DNA of 64,000 nucleotides, from assembly GCA_004794785.1 (NCBI GenBank), contig SJOL01006430.1:370003-434002 (forward strand). The letters run 5' to 3'. This stretch comes from Opisthorchis felineus. Taxonomy: Eukaryota; Platyhelminthes; Trematoda; Opisthorchiida; Opisthorchiidae. Below, piece by piece: positions 24,801-36,800 of this stretch. Made by a program: the position numbers and the translations under genes. Each line of letters starts with the position of its first letter. The first letter of the stretch is position 1. A model generated the notes under the pieces. The model saw only the letters and a list, made by a program, of their open reading frames with translations, was not told the origin of the DNA and did no database searches.

Positions 24801-27800
24801 CACTCAGGCGAAATTATCGGTTAAGCCGGTGAGGAAAAGTTCGCTAATGTGGTGTGGGTTATTTTATCAACTGTACTTATGTTTAAAGCAATAAACGGAG
24901 ACAATGACAGGAAGGACATTTCCATCGTGGTGTTTCCTCTTGGGAAGAAAATGGGCCATCTTAGGAACCAGGGGGTACCTCTTCGGTTCTCTGGTTTTGT
25001 CCCCTCGTGCCTCCGAAATTTTCTTCCCTAAGAGTAGTTCATCGATGCGGCATGTGGTAGCTCTCCATATTTTGAAAGTACGGCTTCGGTAGTGTGATAT
25101 TCAAACCGACTGTGCGTTCTTGAAAATGAACACCATATGTTTTGCGTCATCGGGTGACGACGAGTGGAATACTGTAGCCGGTATGCATCTTTTACCATAC
25201 GGCCACTTTGGTTGTCATGCGAACCTCGTTGGGCAGTAGCTTCAGTTGCTACGCGAGGCAGGTGCCCGAATTTGGTTTTTCGTTCTTGAACATGGTCAGA
25301 ACAGAATTTTCTACTGGTGACTTGTTTTGTGTTACCCGACCAGTGTGATAGCACATAGGGTTAAGACAGATCTGAGAGGCATATTAGGCAGTGGATGACC
25401 GGTTTATGGCGCAGAAAGATGGTCCATTGGTTGAGTGAACTTGCACTATGCAACATTTATTGAGATCCTCGACATCTGTTGAAAGGAAAACTGGTTTTGT
25501 CTCAGTGGTCAGTTTCTGGTCAAAATTTCCGAATTCACCTACGAATGATCATCATCATCACTCCTGCTACGCTTGGACAGCATAACACTCTCGTGCTTAT
25601 TTTTCGGGTGACGTGGCATCTGTACACCAAACATTTGCCACAGTTGATTTTTCAGTTATCTAACTGGCATGCCTATTCTACGTGTTTTCTAGTGCCCTGT
25701 TGCTAATGTCGACATCGGTTTCTTATTAGGCAAATCAATCCGTTTTCTATGCGATGGACAGCGTTTATCCAATAAGGCGTACAATCCACCCCCGTTGACT
25801 TCAGGCTCGTTGCCGCTGGCGATCGATGGGCGGCTTGGTTGCGCTTTAGTGGATGTGAGCGAAAGCCAGACAGCTGCTTTCTGCTTTCTTACCCAATCGC
25901 ATGCACGGGATTGGTCCATTAGTTCTCGTTCTCGCGACCTTGGCCGAAATTTGACCCGTCTGTTTGCCAGGGTCACGCGACGATGCGATGGTACGACAGG
26001 CTGCATCTATTCCCTTCAAGCCATGCCATAGTGTGCACTCGCTTGTCTGCACTGGAGGGGGACCGTGGATTCGCAACTACAAGGATTTCACCGATTGTCG
26101 TGCTTCTCAGCAGTTTTCCACACGTGTGATGTGACAGTTCCAGCATAGTGTACAGTTTACTGCAGTGGGCAGTACTGCTGTCCTTGAACACCATCCAGCC
26201 TGCGGCGAAATGCTATGACCAATGAGTTTTCTCAAATCACTTGTAAGCATACCTGAGATATTCAATTTCTAGCTGAGTGAGTAGACGTGAACTTAGCGGG
26301 TTCTTTGCTCTTTAAATGTGCGGGGGCCGATTTTTTCATGATCAACCCCCCCTCTCCTTAGAAAGCCACCGCTAAATGTCTCTGAAAGTGGCTATACGAT
26401 CGTTTACTTCGCTGAACTATATCAGTGAAGGTCTTGTTTGACCATCTCACACCAAACAGCTTGTACTTTTAAATTACGGTCCTTGAAACATCCCGAAGCA
26501 TGTCCCTTCCGTGTTCCAATCGATCGTTCTAACCCGGATTGATGCACTTCTCACTGTCCCGCCATACTTTTCGTCTGAGATCATACTGTAGCTACATGAA
26601 TAGTCGAACCTTTGCTCCTACCTAATGTGGTGTCTATGTAATGCTTTTTCAGTCTATCATTCGTAGGCTGGGGTGCATCGAAATTTATAAAGCTAGGATA
26701 CCGGAAAAGTAGATTACTGAATCCCGAAAACCCTGGGAGCATTCCTGATAGGTGGAACATGTGAGACGTGTGGCTGGAACATAAGACGGGACCTGATCCT
26801 CTAAGGAAGACTACTGTCAGGGTCAAAATACCTTTATTCCTATGCACTGTCGGGTTTATTCTACTCTCATCTTCATCTGTTGCCCGAGGGGTCCAGCGCC
26901 AACCATAAGTTCAACAATACCTGCGGTATGTAACCGTAGTGCGGCTCTCTTGTGGTCATAATTTCGGGTGGTTGAGCGTTGTTGCCTAGCCTTACCAACC
27001 GTAAAGCCACGTGAGATGAGGTTATGCTACATGGAACAGATAACTAGGTCAAAGATTACAGAGGAAGTTAAAGACCACGGGAGCAAAGCTTGCCTTGCAG
27101 TGGTTCTAGCTGCCACAGTTTCGTTCACCGATGATTTGGGGAGATGGGGTAGGTAGCTGCGCATTGGAGGCCGTAGCTGATATAACTGATGCTTCAATAC
27201 AGAGGAGTCACTGGGGCGATCGGGAGGATAGCTATGCAATGAATGCAACATGTAGATGCATGCGTGCCAATAAGAGCGCGACTGGGCTGTGTCTGACAAT
27301 GTTGCTAACCGTTGATTTGTTCCGTCTCGGGGTCCCTATCCAGGGAGACGGCAATGATCAGCGCAACTGGGTTTCCTGGGAATGGCCTCCGTTCTTCACT
27401 GCCAAGTCATTGATTGACCTCCTCTTTCTCGTTTCCCGCACATGGTTGTGCGAAAAGGGCTCTTCGAGGAAGTCGGTCAACTGGTGTACGTTTCACGTGA
27501 CGAAGCCAGCGCAACCTATGGAGTGTGGTCAGATCATCTATCATGGGCGGGTTATTTCTTCTGAAAACCATTCAACGAACTTCAGCATTACTGATCCGGT
27601 GTTCCTACCACACTCGAGCGATGTTCCGAAGACACCGGTGGTCAAACAATGAAGGACTCAGCGCGCAGCGTCCAGGTTTCTGACTCGTTTACTAATATGG
27701 AGCGCACGGTAGCATTGTAAACTCGACCCTTGACGGATGAGCTGATGTCACGCCACAGGTGATGCATTTTCATGAAAGCTTCTCTGGCCCTCCCAATCCA

Positions 27801-30800
27801 CATAGAAATATAATCTTTCGCGAGACCACCGGGATGGATACAGCTGCCCATGTAGAAAAAGTTGTTTACTACCTCAATCGGCTCATCCGCAAACATGAGG
27901 TTAGGGTTCGAGCCCATCCAGGCTTGCGGCAGTACTTTGCAGATGTGAAGCGTATGCCAAACAGTGAGGCAGGGTTATATTTACATTATATAATGTTGTC
28001 AAGAAGGGCTATGTAGTCTGCGTACTCGACACCTGTGAGCGAATGCGCCGGGAGTATTTCGACCGGATAGGCATTGGAGGCTGGAAGGGAGTATTCCATA
28101 ATCGTATCAATGACAAAGTTGAAGAGGAAAGATGAAAGAGGACAGCCTCGCATGACACCATTTGGTGTATTGAACTCAGGGAAGAGCTTCCCGTAGACCT
28201 TCACACGTCCTTTGGAGTTGGCGTACAGTGCCTCAAGGAAGGTCAAGAATTTATGGCGGACACCTTTGCTCCATAAACATTGCCATAGTTCCTGGCGGTC
28301 CACAGAGTCAAAGGCAGCTTCCAAGTCAAGGAAAATTACCACTGTCATTTGCTGGAATCAGTGTCGTTGTCCCAAACTCTCTCGAAGGTCGTAAATGTGA
28401 TTGATGCATCCTCTTGCAGGACAGAACCTAGCTTGGTTTTCACGGATCCGTCTCCCGCTAAGTTCAGTCAACCTTGGAAGGATAAGAGCTGAGAGCACCT
28501 TCTGTGTCGCAGGATCAGTGTTTAACTTACTCATGGGTAGAGTGTCTTGGTTGAATGGAGGGCAGAATGTTGGAAGCTTCGAGCTTCAGTTTGCATAAAA
28601 TTTATAAGAAGCAAAATATGAAGCGTGTTCCTGTTTGTGCTAATTTTATAGTGCGTACGTAATTTAGCTTCTCTCCACATGATCGCTTTCCAGAGTTTAT
28701 GGTGCCTTGTATGTGCAATTCATTTGAGTGATTCACCGAACTGATCCACCATAATGTACGAATTTTATAACCCCTCACTCAGAGAAGTCACGATGAAGTT
28801 CTGTATCGACGAATCAGCCCCGATCGTCTTGCTCAGGTTTGGTACTTACGCTTAGTGTCACTGGGGTCTGTTAGATCGCACAACTATGACAACTCAGTAT
28901 GCACACTAACACCATCAGTGCGCTTCACAAGACTGTTCGGGTTCTTACCAATGCACGTGTATCGATTAGTTGCTAACATGGCATTCCAATCATCATCGCG
29001 TTGGTAAAGCTCGACCTTGGTTGGTCCAGTCTGAGTATGGGGTTCATTAGTCTGGATTCAGATACAATGTGTCCCTGAGACTTGAAGATGTCTTTTTATC
29101 CAGCTAGACTTGGAGGCGAACCATCCGACCAGTTTTTACCAATACGCGGCTATGCTAGCAGCTTATTATCGATTTGAGTTTTAATTGCGATAAAGTCCAT
29201 TTGCGCGGGTCCTGGGAAGGTGGCGGAATTCTTGTTCGCTTCCGTAATACGGAATTATGGTCGGACGTAAATCTTGGTTTCATAGGCGAAGCAATTAGAT
29301 AATTTATCAATCGATTAGGATATGATGGCGTAATAAATGTGAATTGTGGGAAATTCAGGCAGTTGTTTTGAACCCGCACACTTTAGACTGGGCGGTCGGC
29401 TTGTATTATACATCTGTTAATTTGTAACGTTGAAGATGGTATATTAGAACTTCGCTTACGCTGATCCTCCGAATCACTAAAGCTCCACGTTTCACCAACT
29501 GATCTTTTCACAGTTAAATTTCTGAATTTTTTAATCACAGATAAGAGGTATGGCTCTGGCAACGTTTTTCCCGTATGCGTTTTGAGAGTCTAAAAAATCC
29601 CGTACAAAAATGCGGATTTGAGTGCATCTGATTTTACACAGTATACGTTTGCATATTCTAAGCATGATAGGTTACCGCCCGTATGCGGGTCAACAAGAAA
29701 TGTTACACGTCTGTGCTTCGCTGGGTGCCAAAAGGTCGCTGTGCCAATTAGATAAACTACACACGATGTCGCACGTGAAAAAGGTGGAACAAACTGGAGT
29801 GTTTTAAGGAGGCCAGAACGTTGGAGGTAGCAAAAACGAGATAAGTGCAACAACGCCACTACGATTATTAGTGCGCCATATCTGCCATTGCCTCTAGCCT
29901 CAAACAGCCGGTCGTCTTTTTTGCACCCTATCCGAGGCGTCGCAGAATCTCATCGGGAACGACCAACTTTGCTGTCATTTTCTTTACGATGTTATTAGAT
30001 GATTTCCTTGACGTTTTTCAACGAGCAGCTTGTGCCCTGACAGCTGTTATCGTGATCTGTGTAATAAAGCTGGTGGGCAAGAACCGCACACTGGCAATCC
30101 GTTACCCCTATTGAACTAAAAATAACCATAATCGATCAGCTGTATCACCCATTCGGTGCCTATCTGCCACGCTAATCGATGGAAACCGGGGATTAAGATA
30201 CTACCAGGTTTCCCAAGCCTAGACAGGAGCAGTCTAGACAGCGGAGTTGGGTTCAAACGACAGTTCTTCCGGTCAGTATGTTCTCTTTTTAACTACTGAG
30301 CTCTCTCGAGGCCCTGGTGCACTGCAGGCGCTTTACTTCCCTTTGATGGGTAAAATGATTGGCTGACAGCAGTGTTCAGTAACTGCTCTCACTGACGCAC
30401 ACTACACTTCTCCACCACTCTGTGGAATACCGGAACATTCTACCATTTGTGCACTGCATTTGTTCGCTTTCTCATAGCGATTGACCTTACGGAACAAATG
30501 ACCGTTGCTTTTTGTCGTCTCGGTGTTTGACAGTCTAAAGGATGTTTTTTTTGTGTGTGTACCACGTGTGCCTTTGAACCACTGAAGCAATGAAGCGGTC
30601 CACTTTTGTCTTGCTATTCCTTCTCCCTGAATGAAACAGTGCTCACGCATCTTGTGTATGGACTGAGCTCGAGATAACCCAGTGGATAAGACACCAGGAG
30701 GTCTGTGGTTCGAACTCTACCTCAGCATCTGGGCTGATCCTGTTTAGGCTTGGGCTGTCTGGCAGTATCTCAGCCCTCGAACTTCCTCCGGGTGTCATAG

Positions 30801-33800
30801 CAGCAGCTAGGCACCGAAAGGTGGCTGCAATCGAACTATCATTACTATGATCATAGTATTATGAATGGACCTGTCGGTTATTCGTTCTGACGCCCGCTTC
30901 CATTGCCAATCATGGTTGTGTGATTTTTCCACGAAAAAAAGACAGTTGGCCTCACTCGATTCGGTTGTCGGTTGCAGGTTTTTCTACCACAACTATCTAT
31001 TCTCATCACTGTTTCTAACTAGGTGTAAGATTTGAAGCAATCCATGCCTTCTGTATTCCCACAATTCTTCACCGACTCCCCATCACCAATCATCCTTGGG
31101 GCCCCGTCAGGGACCTCCAAACAATTTTCCGTTTTCCGTCACTTAGTAAATGGCAGTTCATGTTTCCTCAAAAACTCAAAGGCTTCGACTAGTTTCGTCT
31201 TAATGAAAGGCTTCCTTACTTTCATCGTATGCATTCCATGGTCTGGTATAGAAATGTTCGCTGAAATTCTCCACTACTCATCTACTTCTCTGTAACCCAC
31301 AAAAAATCCCAGTGATGTTTATTTTGAATGAGTTTCAAGGCATTGTTCCGTGGTGAACAGAAAGCATATGACTATTGTAATTCACTTTATCCGCAAGAAC
31401 ATCATGCGAAAATCATCGTGGCACCAGTCTGGTATCTGTCGCATCTGGCATTATTTTGCACAGGTTGGTCGTTTATCGGGAGAGACAGATTCGTGAAAAT
31501 CAAGCTGGGTTTCGCCCTGGCCGAGGCTGCATCGACCATATCTCTACCTTGAGACAAGTTCTTGAACAGCGCCACTCCTTCAGACGGCCTACGTTGGCAG
31601 TTTTTCTTGATCTGAAAGCCGCTTTTGACCCTTTCGATCTTCAGAAACTTTGGCATTGTCTGGCGATCAAGGGTGTCCCTTCCAAATTTATATCCCTTAT
31701 GGGAGCGCGTACGAGTATACGGCAATCTTTCGCCTGAGATCGCCACGTCGAGTGGTGGAAGACAAGGCTGCCGTCTCTTGCGTCTTCAACTTTGTTATTG
31801 ATATGCTGCTTGAACTTTCTCTGCCTGCCTCTGAAACCTCGGGAGTCGAAATGCTCCCTGGTTGTTCGTTCACAGACTTTGAGGATGGGGACGAAACTGC
31901 TCTCCTTGGTTCAGATCCTCCAAAAATGTAAATCATTTTAAATAACCTCAATAAACCTCCCTCACGGTGTGGCATGCTCTTCACACCTGCAAAGTGCAAA
32001 GTGCTGCTACAAGACTGGGTGGGATCAAACCCAAACCTCATGCTTGCAGGCGAGCCAATCGACGTGGTAGATAAATTTGTTTACATGGGCAGTTATGCAA
32101 GTTCCGGTGGACTGGCTGGAGATGAGATTACTTCTCAGATCGGGAAACCCAGGGCGCATCTACCAACCTCCGACACCTATGGCACCAACGTGACGTCAGT
32201 TTGTCTGTCAGGGGCGAAGTTTACACTGCGTCGGTGCAATCCATACTGCTGTATGGATCAAAGACGTAGCTTCTGTGCGCAGAAGACATACGGAAGATGT
32301 CAGTGTTTGACCATCGATGTCTCCGAAGCATTGGTTAGGTCTGGTGGGGACATCGGATTAGCAATGCTGAGGTACGCCAGATGGTCTTAGGAAGAAGGAA
32401 CTCTCCCGTGATAGATGAATCACTCACGCTTCATAGGTTACGCTGGTTAGGACATACTCCGGATGCCAGAAGAAAGTCTGCCTCACAGAGCTCTTTTCGC
32501 CCAGCCCTGTGCTAAGTGTAAGCTGCCAAGAGGTGGACAGTGTATGACCTGGCAACTAAGTATGAAAACTAACTGGTTAATTGAGTCGCTCGTGCATCAA
32601 AGCTATTGCCTTCAATGCGTAGCTACCCTGTTCCCGAACTAACCAAACATGACATCACCTCCAAGGCTTGGCTGTATATCCCACACTCTCCCACTTCCCG
32701 GTGATCGAAACTGTTGCACCTGGAACCGATGTGCCTATGATACACGGTTTATAGCTGATATATTGATTAATTGATTGACTGATTGATTAAATTCACTGCA
32801 TCTCATGATTATTATCATCATTGTTATTCACCACTAATCTTCTCTCTCTTCCATTTAGGAAGTTGAAGACAAAGTCGACGCGGCTTTGCGCAACGAGGCT
32901 GTGCACAATCTTCGATTTATGCACAACGCGTTCTTCAACTTATCAACTGAAACGTTTTGCAAGGCTGTCAACTTGATTGATCGCTTTATTGTAAAGGTCA
33001 AGGTGAGTGGGTCGTTTCTCAGTAGTTGTTTACCTGAAGATATGTTATCTCTAGCTTTACGGGATCATTTAAACATACTTAGGCTGCTGACTTCCTAACA
33101 GTTGGATGGCCTAAGTGAGCTTATTGTTAATCCCCTGAGAACTAATCGGAAGAAACAAAAACAGCGTAACCAACAAACTCGATTCATTTGTACTTCTCAG
33201 ACTGAATACAGTCGCCCCATGCATCTTGCGGGTTATCGAAATAAACGAAGAATCATGCATACATGCATAATAGGTTCGTTGTTAGAGCATAGCAACTATT
33301 CGACAAACCAGTTTGGAAAACAACTGGGTAACTATCATAGGGTATGAGTCAGGCCAGGCTAACTACATTGTCTTTGAATGGCGCTTCTCAGCACAGAGAG
33401 TTTGGTTAAATGTCGGCACCGTTAGTGAGTCACTGTTGCCGAGTTGCGACTCTGCTACTTTCAAATGTCTTTCGTACACTGGATAGGACGGTCGAAATGT
33501 TGTTGAGTCTGTGGCGAAATGGTTTTGTTCAACGAGATACTCAACTTCGGCACTGTTTAATGATTTGGTAACTCCTATATTGTCATTACGCTGGTTTAGA
33601 CATTCCCCCTTAATCTCAGGCGTGGTCATTCCTGTTACTCTACCTGCCTAAAAACAGAGCCATACATCCGATTCCTCAGCGAATTTCGCGGTCATCTTTG
33701 TTTCTGGTTGTATGCTACTTGAAGATGCTTCATCAAACTGCCCTTTCTGTTCAGTTTGGCTGAAATGATCCACTCCTTTCATTTGTACTTCCGGAAAGCC

Positions 33801-36800
33801 TTTCGATGCTTTTGTTCACCTGTCCACAGACAGTAGGTGTTTCACGCTAGGCTGTCTTTGCCTCGGCAAGCATGCCACGAATATGCAACTGCCAGGTCTT
33901 TCTCGTGACTGTATGATTCACGCAAGGTTTAGCTTGCTGCGCTGCTTTGCTATCGATTCGTGTGACCTCGTTACCGTTCATTCAGGCTCTACTTTCCACG
34001 GCACTCGCACATCAGCTGTGATAATAAGTCGTTCATATAACACAATCTGGTCTGATCAAAGGGGAGCGGGTTAATTAACAGGTGTGCTCTGAATTTCTCA
34101 GGGACAAATCAGCCAAACTTGGTGGACTACTATAAGGACGAAACCGAAGAAAAATTGCTGAAAAAAATGTGAACTTCTGTATAATTTGTATTCGGTCGAA
34201 CGAAAACCACTCATTAAATTGATTATTCCGAAATTTTTCTGTTGATCAGTCTGCGGTTCTACCCGAGCCTAGAATTCCTGAACAAGTGTATTTTGTTGAG
34301 CTGAGCTACTCATAGATTGTTGGTAGTATGAGGAGCGTTGGGAATTTTGGTGGAGAATTCGTCCCGTAAGTGAAACCAGTCTATGATGAGAGGCCGAGAA
34401 GCACTGTACAGCTCTTTCGTCCTTATTGGGAATCATTAGCAGTGCACGCTACACGAAACTCCATTGAGTCTCGAACCCCCCACAACCTCCCGGTTAGCAG
34501 TTTGAACAGTTAACCGTTCAGCAGCAGTGTGAATAACTCGCACTTAGACAGGATATGGCGCCAAGCATCCTTCAATCAGGGGGTCCACTTCACATGATCA
34601 CATGTGGACGAAATCTCCAAAATTTCCAAATTTCACACTATGGGCGATCTATAAGTAGCTCCGGGAAAGAGTAAAATTCACCCGAAGAGTCAAACCTCCA
34701 TCTGAGAAATCGTCACTCGAGCCAGTCAGCGTGCTAGCCAGGCTTCGAAAAGGTGTTATTGCTGAATGGCGGAACTGAAAATCGGTTCCTGTTTCAACCC
34801 TGCAGCACTCGTCTATTGAGGCATCCTATTGGCATTTAGTATTTCGGCTGATGGGTTCAACGGATAGTCTTCTCGTTGCATTATTCCTCTAGATAGCTAG
34901 TGTCATTACGTCGGAATAGAAGGAAGGTTGTTTCTCAAATCATACCGAGTGAATGAAAAGTTGATTGATTGCGGACAACCAATTCAATATCGATCCAATG
35001 GTGCACTTAGTTCTGTGCACTGTTTGAAAACCCTAAGGATAGACATCCGTCGTTTTCACAGCTAGGACAAGAGAAATCGAGGGCTAGAAATGCTGTGGAA
35101 CGAGGGGGCCCACGCACCTCTCAATTGCTTACTGCTTCCTGTCCATTCGCGTGGCATTGGTAATTCAAATCATGCACACTGACGAGTGCTGCTCAGTCAA
35201 CAAATGACTCACTTTTTTGATCGGCATTTAGCACACGACCTAGGCTTAAAAATGGTGAATAGAATATCAGAGTTCAGAAAAAGCTCAACGTCGACTGCTC
35301 ATGGGAAGGGTTGAAAGTGATCTCTGTACATGGTGTTTCTACCCTTCGATTGTCTGAATTTGAATGTGTATCGATACGGACTGTTGGTTCCTTCCACAGT
35401 TTCTGCGGTGAAGGCGTGTTGCAGGTTGCGTGGGACCCGTCTATTGTAAGTGTTAATTCTAGGAAGACAGAAAGTCAGTCCATAAATGCCGCAATACGAT
35501 TTTGACGGAACCAACCAAAAACCGTAGCTGTAAGGAGAAGCTTTACTAACTATTAGATCATTACACCTGGTTTTTCGTCCTTCCTTCAGGTAAAACCAAA
35601 ATACATGGCTTGTGTGGCTACTGCTTCCTACTGCGCGGCGAGCAAGTTGTGTCATGGAAGCAGCAAAGAGGTAAGTTGGTTTTACTGTATTAAACCAGCT
35701 AACATGGAGTGGGTGTCCCGGGTCCTGATCTCTTTACTTGCTGTTACTGTGGGAAAGATAGTTCGGGCTATTATCATTTTCGATTATGGGCACGGATACT
35801 GAATGCCCTGTCGCCATGATCGGAAGACATGCGTTTTGGCTTTCATCGATGCCTCCTGGCACTACCAGTGTTGATGGCAGGGTTGACATGCGTGAACAGG
35901 TTTGTCCACTTCATGTTTGACTAAATAGAACAAAAATGGAATGCCACAGTGAGCATCTCGATCCTATGATCGATTGGAACGTTTTGTCCACCGACGGTCG
36001 ATACACCGCGTGCCGAATATGCTTGCAGAGTTTGGTTGTCCTTTTTTGGTTCCGTTCGATCAGGCGCGTAGAATTTGAGTCCCTTCATTCTTGTTTATTT
36101 TCCTGATCTAATATTTTTTTTATCATCACTAGGCTATGCTAAACTATTTTCCAATGTTTTTTGCTAAAGCGTGTTGATCTCCCGGCTCCTGATACTCTGG
36201 TTCACGTCACTCGTTGCGGTGGGAATGCCGCTGATTTGCTCAGGATGGAAGAAATCTTAGCATCCAAACTTTCACACGATTTAGACGGCGTGAACGCGTT
36301 TGACTTCCTCCGGACTTTCATCGATACCATAATCCAAGCTGCTCCTGATAAGGAGCAAGCTATACCTTCGGTTACCTCAGCAAATAAGAGCGTGACTGGT
36401 GGTGGTACAGCGATCGAAAAAGGTGGCAACAGTTCGCGAATGCAGCTAACCCAACTGATCAAGCGTCTTATGAATCGGTTGGAGATCGCACTCTGCTCTC
36501 TCGAGGTCTACCGCTTTCGACCAGTGTGTTTGGCACTTGGAATCCTAGCGCATGCCGGGGTCAAAGGACTCGTTCCTGTGGCCACTATGTGTGGGGTGAG
36601 TTCATGCGATGGCGGAAGCTCTTGCTGAGTTCACACTTGCTGTTGAGTTGAAAGAAATTCACGTAACTGGGCTGAATCAAGTATTTTTTAAAATATGACC
36701 GAATGTACAGCACATGCGTATTTTTTAATCGTGATATAACAACACTATCCATTTAGCTACCAAAATGTCTGGTACTCATTCACAACAGATTGTATAACAG

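Larger units (their letters stand above)
22161..32858 (+). other. Cyclin G intron 2 (10.7 kb)
   Basis: Starts GTAAGT and ends CTTCCATTTAG. It contains five tRNA-derived SINE copies (22.6, 23.8, 24.4, 30.2, 30.7 kb) and two LINE reverse transcriptase relics in opposite orientation (27.4-28.5 kb minus, 31.4-32.8 kb plus). No additional exon is needed, since the encoded protein aligns across the junction without a gap. Confidence 0.75.

Noticed and set aside
27131..27652. 173-codon plus-strand frame
   Set aside because: It is the antisense shadow of the minus-strand LINE C-terminal region (HRLRWLRHVKRTP).
36170..36595. Cyclin I instead of cyclin G
   Set aside because: The folds are similar, but STETFCKAVNLIDRF in exon 3 and LVWNLSRRT in exon 6 fit cyclin G better.
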